Positions 6,485 through 13,593 of a DNA stretch of 18,304 bases are shown here, one piece after another. The stretch covers positions 1 through 18,304 of the forward strand of contig USOK01000005.1 of the NCBI GenBank assembly GCA_900556295.1. The letters are read 5' to 3'. The position numbers and the translations under genes were made by a program. The notes beneath the pieces were generated by a model, which was not told where the DNA came from, did not search any database, and was given only the letters and a program-made list of their open reading frames with translations. Each line of letters opens with the position of its first letter. The first letter of the stretch is position 1. The DNA comes from an uncultured bacterium (GTDB lineage: Bacteria > Cyanobacteriota > Vampirovibrionia > Gastranaerophilales > Gastranaerophilaceae).

Positions 6485-7579
6485 ATGGCAACATTCACAT
6501 TAGAAGAAATCACACATATCGTAGGCGGTATGTTGACAAAGGTCGAAGATGCAAAAATTTCTCAAATTGCACCACCTTTATTGTCTGATGAAAATACTTT
6601 AGCACTTGCTTTGGGGGAAGAAGAAATTGCAAACCTTGCAAAATCTAAAGCAAAAGCTGCACTTGTACCTTTAGGAGTGCAAATTGATGGTTTCACAACT
6701 ATCGAAGTAGAAAGACCTCGTCTTGCAATGATGAAATTGTTGAACCTTTTCTATGTAGCACCTGTTGTTTACAAAGGAGTTCACCCGACTGCCGTTATTG
6801 ATCCGACTGCAAAGTTAGGTGAAAACATTGAAATTGGTGCAAACGTTGTTGTTTCTCACGATGCAGTAATCGGTGACGGAACAAAAATTGCCGCAAATTC
6901 ATACATCGGTGGTGGCGCAAAAATCGGTAAAAACTGTTTCTTCCACGCTGGCGTAAATATCGGTGACAGAGTTCAAGTCGGAAATGATGTAATCTTACAC
7001 CACGGTGTTTCTCTTGGCGCTGACGGTTTCAGCTTCGTTACAGAAAATCCTGACAACATTGAACAAGCTAGAAAAGATGGCGAAATTAAAGAAACAAATT
7101 CAAAACACGTTATCTTTAAAATTCCTTCAATCGGCGCTGTTGTAATCGGTAACAACGTAGAAATCGGTGCTAACACAACAATTGACAGAGGAACAATTGA
7201 AAATACAACTATTGGCGACAATACAAAAATTGACGATCTTGTAATGATTGGTCACAACTGTAAAGTTGGCGAAGGTTGTTTAATTGTTTCGCAAGTTGGT
7301 ATTGCAGGTAGCTGTGTAATCGGCGACAGGGTTGTAATTGCAGGTCAAGCAGGTCTTGCAGATCACATTGAAATCGGATCAGACTCAATCGTTACAGCAA
7401 AAGCAGGGGTTACAAAATCATTCCCTGAAAAATCAATTATCGTTGGTATTCCGGCAATGCCAAGAAAAGACTTTATCAAACAATTGAAAACAATGAAAGA
7501 TGCACAAGATATCTTTGCTAAGTTCAGAAAATATGAACCATTGTTGAAAGAGTTTGAAGATAATATAGGAAAGGAATAG
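6485..7579 (+). CDS. lpxD: UDP-3-O-acylglucosamine N-acyltransferase
   Basis: Third step of lipid A synthesis: N-acylation of UDP-3-O-acyl-glucosamine from acyl-ACP, in the cytoplasm. 364 residues, slightly longer than the usual 330-350. An N-terminal uridine-binding domain (about 1-95) is followed by a left-handed beta-helix of hexapeptide repeats (IGANVV, IGDGTK, IGNNVE, IGANTT and so on, about 100-335) and a C-terminal helical tail. Seen: GADGFSF (178-184), DRGTIENTTIG, and the expected catalytic His257 in MIGHNCKVG. Strong ribosome site AAGGAGA before ATG. It lies between element copies B and C and is followed by lpxC. Confidence 0.96.
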   Translation: MATFTLEEITHIVGGMLTKVEDAKISQIAPPLLSDENTLALALGEEEIANLAKSKAKAALVPLGVQIDGFTTIEVERPRLAMMKLLNLFYVAPVVYKGVHPTAVIDPTAKLGENIEIGANVVVSHDAVIGDGTKIAANSYIGGGAKIGKNCFFHAGVNIGDRVQVGNDVILHHGVSLGADGFSFVTENPDNIEQARKDGEIKETNSKHVIFKIPSIGAVVIGNNVEIGANTTIDRGTIENTTIGDNTKIDDLVMIGHNCKVGEGCLIVSQVGIAGSCVIGDRVVIAGQAGLADHIEIGSDSIVTAKAGVTKSFPEKSIIVGIPAMPRKDFIKQLKTMKDAQDIFAKFRKYEPLLKEFEDNIGKE

Positions 7580-7585
7580 GGTAAA

Positions 7586-7698
7586 GTGAGTGGAGAAAAG
7601 TGAGTGGTGAATAGTTCATTTAGTTTGCTGTGTTCGAAAATTTATTTTGTGCAGTATCACCTATAAGAACCATTCACTATTCACAATTCACTACTCAC
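7586..7698. repeat. Heptamer-arm palindromic element, copy C
   Basis: Left arm GTGAGTG GAGAAAA GTGAGTG GTGAATA GTTCATT in strict 7-nt register (7586-7620). Interior TTAGTTTGCTGTGTTCGAAAA, then TTTTGTGC...CACCTATAAGAAC. Right arm CATTCACTATTCACAATTC and on to 7698. It starts 7 nt after the lpxD stop and ends 14 nt before the lpxC start. Confidence 0.88.
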
Positions 7699-7712
7699 CA
7701 GGCCAAAACATC

Positions 7713-8540
7713 ATGACCACACTACTAAAACCAACCCAAATCACCGGCAACGGCTTAATGAAAAATAAACCTTGCACAGTGAAATTTGTACCTTCAAAAG
7801 AAGGAAAAATTAAATACTTTATAAAAGACAATAAGCCGTTTGAGGCATGTGCAGATAACGTATTGGCGACAGATCATTGTGTTGTTTTGGGAGATGCAAA
7901 CAACAAAAAAGCAAAAGCAATGTTGACGGAACACTTGACGGCTGCCCTTGCGTTTTGTGGAATTGACAGCGTTGATATTTATATGGACGAAGAAGAAGTT
8001 CCGGCACTTGACGGTAGCTCAAAACAGTGGGTTGAATTGTTTGAAAAGGCGGGAATTGAAAAACATATCTTTTCAAAACCTAAGAAATATACGGTTTCTG
8101 AACCGGTTTATTACTTGAACGGAAAAACAAGTTTAGTAATTTTACCATCAGATGATCTTTATATTTCTTATGCCGTAAACTATGATCACCCTGATTTGAC
8201 AAGACGTTGGGAAGCATATAATCCAAAAACAAAACAGGAAATTATTGAGGCAAGAACTTTTGGTTTTTATAAAGATTTGAAAAAATTCCAGATGCTTGGT
8301 TTTGCGCAAGGTGTTACATTAGAAAACACTTTGGGCTTGAAAGATGTTGGGTTTACATCAGATTTGCGTTCGCAAAACGAGCCTGTTAAGCATAAGATTT
8401 TAGACTTAATTGGAGATTTGTATTTGACAGGTGTAAATCCGCTAAATCTAAAATGTCAGATTTTAGTCAAAGAGGCAGGACACGCCGTCCACGTGAAAGT
8501 GGCAAAGATGTTGAAAGGGAAATTAGTTGAAAGTAAATAA
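7713..8540 (+). CDS. lpxC: UDP-3-O-acyl-N-acetylglucosamine deacetylase
   Basis: Zinc enzyme for the committed step of lipid A synthesis. 275 residues from the chosen start, a little under the usual 300. Seen: LTEHLTAALAFCGID with zinc ligand His74, EEEVPALDGSS (94-103), ARTFGFYKDL (180-189), KHKILDLIGDLY (226-237) with ligands His227 and Asp231, and the catalytic His257 in EAGHAV. The frame runs open upstream to an ATG at 7647, but those 22 codons lie in repeat copy C and do not resemble LpxC; the ATG at 7713 begins the normal sequence (TQITGNGLMKNKP). Its ribosome site is weak (CCAGG). Not fused to fabZ, unlike the Bacteroidota arrangement. Confidence 0.94.
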   Translation: MTTLLKPTQITGNGLMKNKPCTVKFVPSKEGKIKYFIKDNKPFEACADNVLATDHCVVLGDANNKKAKAMLTEHLTAALAFCGIDSVDIYMDEEEVPALDGSSKQWVELFEKAGIEKHIFSKPKKYTVSEPVYYLNGKTSLVILPSDDLYISYAVNYDHPDLTRRWEAYNPKTKQEIIEARTFGFYKDLKKFQMLGFAQGVTLENTLGLKDVGFTSDLRSQNEPVKHKILDLIGDLYLTGVNPLNLKCQILVKEAGHAVHVKVAKMLKGKLVESK

Positions 8541-8659
8541 GTGGTGAGTAGTGAATTGTGAATTGTGAATTGTGAGTAGTTCTTTTAGTTCGCTTCGCTC
8601 AAAATATAGATATTAACACCTATAAGAACCATTCACCACTCACCATTCACTGCTCACTA
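8541..8659. repeat. Heptamer-arm palindromic element, copy D
   Basis: Begins at the base after the lpxC stop. The left arm is the longest: GTG then GTGAGTA, three identical GTGAATT units, GTGAGTA, GTTCTTT (8541-8585). Interior TTAGTTCGCTTCGCTCAAAA, then AACACCTATAAGAAC; right arm to 8659. Followed after 12 nt by the strong fabZ ribosome site. Confidence 0.9.
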
Positions 8660-8680
8660 AATAAAATAAAGGAGAACAAC

Positions 8681-9127
8681 ATGACAGAAGAACAACAAGT
8701 ATTGCAATTTGATACGATGCAAATTATGGAAATGATTCCACACCGTTACCCATTCTTACTTGTAGACAGAATTACAGAATGCGTTCCGGGCAAATACGCA
8801 AAAGGGTACAAAAATATGACTATGAATGAACAATTCTTCCAAGGTCACTTCCCTAACAACCCAATTATGCCTGGGGTATTGCAATTAGAAGCTATGGCAC
8901 AATGTTCTGCACCTATCTTGATGTCAATGCCTGAATTCAAAGGCAGATTGACACTTTATGCTGGAGTTGACGGTGTAAGATTTAAAAATATCGTAAGACC
9001 TGGTGACAGATTTGATATGGAAGTAGAAGTCCAAAAAATTAAAGGTCCTATCTGTAAAGCTCACGGTGTAGGAAAAGTTGATGGAAAAGTTTGCGTAGAA
9101 GCTGATATGACTTTTGCTTTCAAATAA
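8681..9127 (+). CDS. fabZ: (3R)-hydroxyacyl-ACP dehydratase
   Basis: Dehydrates 3-hydroxyacyl-ACP in fatty acid elongation, competing with LpxA/LpxD for hydroxyacyl-ACP, which explains its usual clustering with lpx genes. 148 residues, the normal hot-dog-fold length. Seen: MIPHRYPFLLVDRI (18-31), GHFPNNPIMPG with catalytic His56, LQLEAMAQ with catalytic Glu70, and GVDGVRFKNIVRPGD. Excellent ribosome site AAAGGAGA. Last gene before a strong terminator, so the rfaE2-fabZ run ends here. Confidence 0.96.
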   Translation: MTEEQQVLQFDTMQIMEMIPHRYPFLLVDRITECVPGKYAKGYKNMTMNEQFFQGHFPNNPIMPGVLQLEAMAQCSAPILMSMPEFKGRLTLYAGVDGVRFKNIVRPGDRFDMEVEVQKIKGPICKAHGVGKVDGKVCVEADMTFAFK

Positions 9128-9181
9128 ACAAAAGTAGGTGCTTCTACAGGTTGGGCGTACTTGCCTATTACAAAAATTAAT

Positions 9182-9213
9182 AAAAAGACACGATATTTTC
9201 GTGTCTTTTTATT
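9182..9213 (+). terminator. Intrinsic terminator after fabZ
   Basis: Near-perfect hairpin AAAAAGACACGA, short TATT loop, TCGTGTCTTTTT, then TTTATTT. Separates the rfaE2-fabZ unit from lpxA. Confidence 0.92.
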
Positions 9214-9237
9214 TGATATTAAAATAATATAAAAATA

Positions 9238-9266
9238 TTGAGATACCTTACAATTTGTACTATAAT
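9238..9266 (+). promoter_or_regulatory. Promoter of lpxA
   Basis: TTGAGA (9238-9243), 17-nt spacer, TATAAT (9261-9266). The leader of about 30 nt contains GAGAGGA ahead of the lpxA ATG. Confidence 0.78.
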
Positions 9267-9304
9267 TGTATTTATAGTTATGTATATAGAGAGAGGATAA
9301 AAAA

Positions 9305-10105
9305 ATGATAGATAAAACCGCAATTATTCACCCAACAGCTAAAATTGCTGATGATGCAATTATCGGACCTTACGTTGTTATAGGTGAAAATGTTACAATC
9401 GGTCATAGAACAAGAGTAATTTCTAATGCACATATTGAGTTTGCAGAAATCGGTGATGATTGCACAATTTCTCCATTCGCAACAATTGGTTCAGAACCTC
9501 AAGATTTGGGTTACAAAGGTGAAGAAACAAAAGTTGTAATCGGAGATGGTACAATTATTAAAGAAAACGTAACTATTCACAGAGCTGCTGCTTGCGGTGA
9601 TTTTACTACAAGAATTGGTAAAAAATGCTTGTTGATGGTTGGCTCTCACGTTGCTCACAACTGTGTATTGGCAGATGAAGTAATTTTGGCTAACCTTGTA
9701 ACTCTTGGTGGTCATGTTCATGTTGGTTTTGGTGCGTTTGTTGGCGGAATGAGTGTATTCCATCAAAATATCAGAATTGGTGATATGGCGATTATAAGCG
9801 GCTTTTCTGCTTCTCGTCAAGATATTCTACCGTACTCAAAAGGAGAAGGGCGTCCTCCTGTTCCTCGTGGACTAAACGTAATTGCGATGAAACGTCGTGG
9901 AGTTTCTCAAGAAGTTAGAACTGCTACAAACGAAGCTTTCAAATTATTGATTTCAGAAGAATACAATACAACTCAAGCTATTGAAAAGATTAAAGCTGAA
10001 ATTCCAATGAACGAATATATTGAAAAAATGATTGAATTTATTAAAACATCAAAACGCGGTGTGCTTTTGAAATCACACAAAAGTGGTCATGAATCGTTGG
10101 AATAA
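9305..10105 (+). CDS. lpxA: UDP-N-acetylglucosamine O-acyltransferase
   Basis: First step of lipid A synthesis: transfers a 3-hydroxyacyl chain from ACP to UDP-GlcNAc. 266 residues, typical. Left-handed beta-helix of hexapeptide repeats (about 1-180), then the alpha-helical C-terminal domain (about 190-260). Seen: IHRAAACGDFTTRIG (91-105), GSHVAHNC with the expected catalytic His118, GGMSVFHQNIRIG (147-159), and NVIAMKRRG at the start of the C-terminal domain. Start supported by GAGAGGA. Acyl-chain length preference cannot be read by eye. Transcribed from its own promoter after the fabZ terminator. Confidence 0.96.
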   Translation: MIDKTAIIHPTAKIADDAIIGPYVVIGENVTIGHRTRVISNAHIEFAEIGDDCTISPFATIGSEPQDLGYKGEETKVVIGDGTIIKENVTIHRAAACGDFTTRIGKKCLLMVGSHVAHNCVLADEVILANLVTLGGHVHVGFGAFVGGMSVFHQNIRIGDMAIISGFSASRQDILPYSKGEGRPPVPRGLNVIAMKRRGVSQEVRTATNEAFKLLISEEYNTTQAIEKIKAEIPMNEYIEKMIEFIKTSKRGVLLKSHKSGHESLE

Positions 10106-10111
10106 TTTTTA

Positions 10112-10224
10112 GTGAGTTGTGAATGGTGAGCAGTGAGTGGTTCATTTAGTTCACCCCGCTCAAAAATAATTTTTGTGCTACTGCACGTAAAGATCCATTC
10201 ACTATTCACTTCTCACTATTCACC
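10112..10224. repeat. Heptamer-arm palindromic element, copy E
   Basis: Left arm GTGAGTT GTGAATG GTGAGCA GTGAGTG GTTCATT (10112-10146). Interior TTAGTTCACCCCGCTCAAAA and the small hairpin GTGC-TACT-GCAC. Right arm of inverted units from GATCCATTCAC to 10224. Lies 6 nt after the lpxA stop. Confidence 0.88.
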
Positions 10225-10234
10225 ATTTCTAAAT

Positions 10235-10258
10235 GTAGGGCGGGATACCTATCCCGCC
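10235..10258. repeat. REP-like element: GTAG plus perfect hairpin
   Basis: GTAG (10235-10238) directly followed by GGCGGGAT-ACCT-ATCCCGCC, an 8-bp perfect stem that stands out as G+C-rich in A+T-rich surroundings. A GTAG/GTRG tetranucleotide next to a hairpin is the hallmark of REP sequences mobilised by RAYT (TnpA-REP) transposases. The same layout recurs at 16661-16690. No clean U-tract follows, so I prefer REP over terminator. Confidence 0.6.
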
Positions 10259-10286
10259 ATTTATATATAATTAATCGAGGTAATCT

Positions 10287-11411
10287 ATGCAAAAAACAAT
10301 TTGGGATAAATATGCAGAAGTTTTGGTTGATTATTCAACCGATGTACAAAAAGGTGATTTGGTTCAAATTAGAGCAACAAGTATTTATGCGAAAGACTTG
10401 GTAAAAGCGGTTTACAAACGTGTAATCCAAAAAGGTGCGCATCCGATTTTGCGTACGTCTTTTGAAGATTTTTCAGATATTTTCATTAAATACGCTTCTG
10501 ATGAACAATTAGACTATATTGATCCAATAATAAAACAAGAATACGAAACGGTTAACAAATTTATTTCAATCGGGGCTCCGATGAATACAAAAAATATGGC
10601 TCGTGCAGATTTAAGCAAACTTGCAAGACGTTCAAAAGCATCGCAGGACTTGTCCAAAACTCTTATGAATAGAACTGCAAAAGGTGAAGCGAGCTGGGTA
10701 ATTGCTGATGTTCCAACTCATGCTTTGGCACAAGAAGCCAAAATGTCATTTGATGAGTATGCTGAATTTTTGTTTAAATCTTGCTACCTTGATTTGGACG
10801 ATCCGGTTGCAAAATTGAGAGAACTTGATGAAAAACAAAACAAATGGGCAAACTACTTGAATAATGTTAAAAAAGTTCGAATTGTAGGTGATAGAACAGA
10901 TATTACATTTGGTGTTGAAGGTAGAAAATGGATTAGCTGTTCTGGAGTAAATAATTACCCTGATGGCGAAGTTTTCACATCTCCTGTAGAAGATGATATT
11001 AATGGAGAAATTTACTTTGATTTCCCTCAAAACTACCGTGGAAACAGTGCAACAGGTGTTCATTTATGGATTGAAAATGGAAAAATAATTAGGTTTGAAG
11101 CGGAAACAGGAAAAGATTATCTTGAAGCAATGTTCAATATGGACAAAGGTTCAAAGGGTATTGGAGAAATTGCAATCGGTACAAATGATGAAATCCAAGA
11201 GGTTACCGGAAATATTCTTTTTGATGAAAAAATTGGTGGTTCTATCCACATGGCAGTCGGGGCATCTTATCCTGAAACAGGTGGAAAAAATGTATCAGGG
11301 CTTCATTGGGACATGATTAAAAATATGAAACCTAAGGCTGATGGTACTTGTGGCGGAAAAATTTATGCCGATGACAAACTCGTTTATGAAAACGGTAAAT
11401 TCATTATTTAA
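10287..11411 (+). CDS. Aminopeptidase, peptidase family M29
   Basis: Cytoplasmic metallo-aminopeptidase of the AmpS/AmpT family, releasing N-terminal residues from peptides with a two-metal centre. 374 residues versus about 400-415 in characterised members. Candidate metal ligands by spacing against the family: Glu228 (NYPDGEVFTSPVE), Glu294 (IGEIAIGTN), His321 (DEKIGGSIHMAVGASY), His340 and Asp342 (LHWDMI). The N-terminal half (about 1-200) is the usual dimerisation/alpha-beta domain. A weak ribosome site (CGAGGTAA) precedes the ATG. Separated from lpxA by two repeats, so not clearly in the LPS unit. Confidence 0.92.
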   Translation: MQKTIWDKYAEVLVDYSTDVQKGDLVQIRATSIYAKDLVKAVYKRVIQKGAHPILRTSFEDFSDIFIKYASDEQLDYIDPIIKQEYETVNKFISIGAPMNTKNMARADLSKLARRSKASQDLSKTLMNRTAKGEASWVIADVPTHALAQEAKMSFDEYAEFLFKSCYLDLDDPVAKLRELDEKQNKWANYLNNVKKVRIVGDRTDITFGVEGRKWISCSGVNNYPDGEVFTSPVEDDINGEIYFDFPQNYRGNSATGVHLWIENGKIIRFEAETGKDYLEAMFNMDKGSKGIGEIAIGTNDEIQEVTGNILFDEKIGGSIHMAVGASYPETGGKNVSGLHWDMIKNMKPKADGTCGGKIYADDKLVYENGKFII

Positions 11412-11416
11412 TAATT

Positions 11417-11445
11417 TTTCCATCAAATACATGATTTCTTATAAT
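11417..11445 (+). promoter_or_regulatory. Promoter of the small-peptide transcript
   Basis: TTTCCA (11417-11422), 17-nt spacer, TATAAT (11440-11445). Predicted start near 11452, giving a leader of about 95 nt whose first bases can form GGGCTT/AAGCCC (11448-11453 with 11473-11478). Confidence 0.55.
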
Positions 11446-11546
11446 TAGGGCTTGCTACAATTTAGATTGGGTAAGCCCTTAATCATCACTTGACTCAACG
11501 GCGCAGACTTCAAATCTTATAACCGGTAGAGAAAGGAGGTGGTAAC

Positions 11547-11612
11547 GTGATTATTAATACAGGAGAACTAGTAATAATCTTCTTGATATTACTAGTTCTA
11601 AAATCACATTAA
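11547..11612 (+). CDS. 21-residue hydrophobic peptide, candidate type I toxin
   Basis: GTG start 6 nt after an ideal Shine-Dalgarno (AGAAAGGAGGTGG, 11530-11542), the best ribosome site in the window. Product MIINTGELVIIFLILLVLKSH: a short polar start, one apolar helix (about 8-17) and a basic end (KSH), long enough for a single membrane pass, comparable in size and character to Ibs-class toxic peptides (19 residues). A 13-bp perfect inverted repeat (11564-11576 with 11587-11599) lies within the coding bases. An antisense promoter lies just downstream. It might instead be a leader peptide or chance, but no gene follows on this strand. No homologue recognised. Confidence 0.55.
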   Translation: MIINTGELVIIFLILLVLKSH

Positions 11613-11625
11613 TTGGGCTTTTAAT

Positions 11626-11647
11626 GGGGCAAGGTGGAACTTGCTCC
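11626..11647 (+). terminator. Hairpin at the end of the small-peptide transcript
   Basis: GGGGCAAG-GTGGAA-CTTGCTCC (8 bp, one G-U), then GCCCGTTTACTT: a weak U-tract, so a poor intrinsic terminator or a stable 3' stem. The GGGCTT at 11615-11620 could pair with AAGCCC at 11473-11478, linking 5' and 3' ends as in several type I toxin mRNAs. Confidence 0.35.
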
Positions 11648-11661
11648 GCCCGTTTACTTAT

Positions 11662-11689
11662 ATTATAACATATTTTTTCAGGTTTTCAA
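11662..11689 (-). promoter_or_regulatory. Antisense promoter facing the small-peptide gene
   Basis: On the minus strand: TTGAAA (11689-11684), 16-nt spacer, extended -10 TGTTATAAT (11670-11662). It lies after the holB stop and points away from holB; no minus-strand gene lies downstream before the oppositely oriented M29 gene. Its RNA, starting near 11655, would be complementary to the peptide transcript. Confidence 0.55.
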
Positions 11690-11698
11690 GTCAAATAA

Positions 11699-12562
11699 TT
11701 ACAAAATCATTTTGAAACTTAATGTTTCAACTATTGTTTGAATGTTTATGTTCAAGCGATTTTCGTCTTTGGCTTTTTCAATTGCCTTGAGGTCAGAGAT
11801 TAATTTAACTTTTAAGGCTAAATTGTCAATATTTGCGCGTAAAAGTGATTCGATGTAGTTTTGCATTTGGGTGAAAACTTCTTGAGGGTCGACCATTTTT
11901 GCTAAATCTAGAATTTTGTCGTTAAAATCTAAAACTTCATTGCGTTCAAGTTCCAAATAGCCTTCCATTGCGTCTTTTACGAGAGAATAATTGCGGTCTT
12001 CTTCAAGCATTGAAGGAACGTAAAAACATTGTGCACGAGAAACAACAGTTGTAATCATATCTGATTTGTCTTTTGTTAAAAAGAAAAAAGTCGTGTTAGA
12101 AGGAGGCTCTTCAAACGTTTTTAAGAGTGCATTGGCGGAGTCTGCTTGAAAGTTTAGTTGGTTCAAACCAGCAACGTTCCCCTCTTTATCCTTGTCGCAA
12201 AAAATTAAAACTCTATGGTAATCTGAGGTTACAAGTAGGTCATTTTTAATCATTCTTGCTTGCTCAATAGAAATAACTGTTTTTGAATTGTCATCTGATG
12301 GTTTGTTATCAACTTTTGATATTGTCAAAACTGCAGGGTGATTGTTTTCTCTAATCCATCGGCAGTTTAGACATTGGCAGTCGGGAGTGTGCGTGCCTGA
12401 GCAATTTAACATTCTCGCAATTTCAAGCGCCAAATCGTATTGAGCCTGAATGTCTGAACCATAAAAAAGTATGCAGTGCGCAATATTTTTGCCGGTTGAA
12501 TTTATTCCGTTGTTGAAATATTTCATTAAAAATGGATATTTAGTTGTAATATCTGAGTTCAT
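11699..12562 (-). CDS. holB: DNA polymerase III subunit delta'
   Basis: Clamp-loader subunit; with delta and tau/gamma it opens and loads the beta sliding clamp. 287 residues. Seen: a zinc module with C54, C62, C64 and C67 (CSGTHTPDCQCLNC), a degenerate P-loop (GSDIQAQYDLA) as expected for a non-ATPase delta', the sensor region ADSANALLKTFEEPPSNTTF (141-160), and SRAQ (175-178) where most members have SRCQ. Ribosome site AAGGAT. It begins 15 nt after holA, forming a holA-holB unit, a fairly unusual direct pairing of the two loader subunits. Confidence 0.93.
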   Translation of the reverse strand: MNSDITTKYPFLMKYFNNGINSTGKNIAHCILFYGSDIQAQYDLALEIARMLNCSGTHTPDCQCLNCRWIRENNHPAVLTISKVDNKPSDDNSKTVISIEQARMIKNDLLVTSDYHRVLIFCDKDKEGNVAGLNQLNFQADSANALLKTFEEPPSNTTFFFLTKDKSDMITTVVSRAQCFYVPSMLEEDRNYSLVKDAMEGYLELERNEVLDFNDKILDLAKMVDPQEVFTQMQNYIESLLRANIDNLALKVKLISDLKAIEKAKDENRLNINIQTIVETLSFKMIL

Positions 12563-12577
12563 AATTTATCCTTGTAA

Positions 12578-13534
12578 TTATCTAAACAACGCATTCTCGA
12601 CTTCTTTTTCTACATCAAGTGCCAAACCGGCTTTAATTCTATATTCTGCTTCGGTTAAGTTTTCTTTGAGTTTAACCAAATCTTTCAGATTATTTTTTTT
12701 GAGTTTTTGCAGGGTTAATTTGACAACATATTCGTGCATTCCGGTCATTCGAGAAAGTTCCATTGGTGATGAATTTTGCGATCTGGCTTTCAAAATAATC
12801 CAACGTCTGAGCATTGTTTGCAATGTTGATAAAATCTCAAGCGGATAACGAGTGTCAAGTAGTTTTCTGTATTCCAAAAGGGCACGATCTTTTTCGTTTT
12901 CCATTAAAAAGTCGGAAAAAGCGAATAAATCTTCGTTTGAAATACAGATTTCTCTAACCATTGAAGCGGTAACCATATCTTTTGGGTATGCAAAAAGTTT
13001 TAGTTTATCGAGTTCTCCATCAATTTGTCTTAAGTTGTTGCCGATTTGAGAAATTATTGCAGTTAGCGCATCTCTGTCAAATTTTATTCCTTTAGTTTTA
13101 CCCTGTTTGATAATCCAGCTTTCAAGTTCTGCGGTTTTGTATGTTGGAATAAGCGGACACTCTTTGGCATTGTGCTTTTTGAGTAATTTGAATAGCTTTC
13201 TACGTGCATCAATTTTTTTACCTTCATTTCTTGGAAGTTGTGCTACAAAGGCTATATCAAGGTTTTCGTTATTATTGTCAAGTGCCTCTTCAATTTCTTG
13301 CAGTTCTTTTTCGTCGTATGTTTTAGAAAAATAATCGAGACAGTTTATTACAACAAGCATTTTCCCAAACATCATTGGTTGAGAACGCAAAATTGAAATC
13401 AAATCCGGAAACTTGGGATTGTCGTACGTTTTGAATGACATCTCAAGAAAATTTTTGTCGAGTCCTTTTTTGAGTTTTTCGACTTCCTGTTCAATATTAT
13501 AGTCTTCTTCTCCATAGAAAAAATATACTGCCAT
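12578..13534 (-). CDS. holA: DNA polymerase III subunit delta
   Basis: Clamp-loader subunit that wrenches open the beta clamp. 318 residues from the chosen ATG, family-typical. Seen: the N-terminal AVYFFYGEEDYNIEQEV (2-18), SQPMMFGKMLVVI, LPRNEGKKID, a basic AAA-like middle (SWIIKQGKTKGIKFDRDAL, GNNLRQIDGELDKL) and the helical C-terminal collar domain (LLDTRYPLEILSTLQTMLRRW). The frame is open 20 codons further up to 13594, but that stretch is not delta-like. The ATG at 13534 has no Shine-Dalgarno; a promoter -10 lies 6 nt upstream, suggesting a leaderless transcript. holB follows. Confidence 0.93.
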   Translation of the reverse strand: MAVYFFYGEEDYNIEQEVEKLKKGLDKNFLEMSFKTYDNPKFPDLISILRSQPMMFGKMLVVINCLDYFSKTYDEKELQEIEEALDNNNENLDIAFVAQLPRNEGKKIDARRKLFKLLKKHNAKECPLIPTYKTAELESWIIKQGKTKGIKFDRDALTAIISQIGNNLRQIDGELDKLKLFAYPKDMVTASMVREICISNEDLFAFSDFLMENEKDRALLEYRKLLDTRYPLEILSTLQTMLRRWIILKARSQNSSPMELSRMTGMHEYVVKLTLQKLKKNNLKDLVKLKENLTEAEYRIKAGLALDVEKEVENALFR

Positions 13535-13540
13535 AGTTTG

Positions 13541-13569
13541 ATTATAGCACAGGTAGGAGCGAGAAGCAA
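13541..13569 (-). promoter_or_regulatory. Promoter of holA-holB, leaderless geometry
   Basis: Minus strand: TTGCTT, 17-nt spacer, TATAAT (13546-13541) with an extended TGC before it. Exactly 6 nt separate the -10 from the holA ATG, so transcription should begin at the A of ATG. Confidence 0.65.
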
Positions 13570-13593
13570 TTTCAAGACACAATTTCGGCAACA

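Noticed and set aside
7647..7712. In-frame upstream start extending LpxC by 22 residues
   Set aside because: The extension is translated repeat copy C (right interior and right arm) and lacks LpxC similarity; ATG 7713 begins the family sequence.
1122..10224. CRISPR array from regularly repeated short units
   Set aside because: Units are 7 nt without spacers, arranged as inverted arms in separate gaps; no cas genes are present.
10239..10258. Intrinsic terminator after lpxA
   Set aside because: The stem is strong but the following sequence is ATTTATATATAA rather than a U-tract, and the GTAG prefix with a second copy in a coding region fits REP better.
11488..11520. tRNA-Sec-like anticodon arm (ACTTCAAAT context)
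   Set aside because: Only three base pairs can form around the CTTCAAA loop, and there is no acceptor stem or T-arm with GTTCGA; it is more likely part of the leader of the small-peptide transcript.
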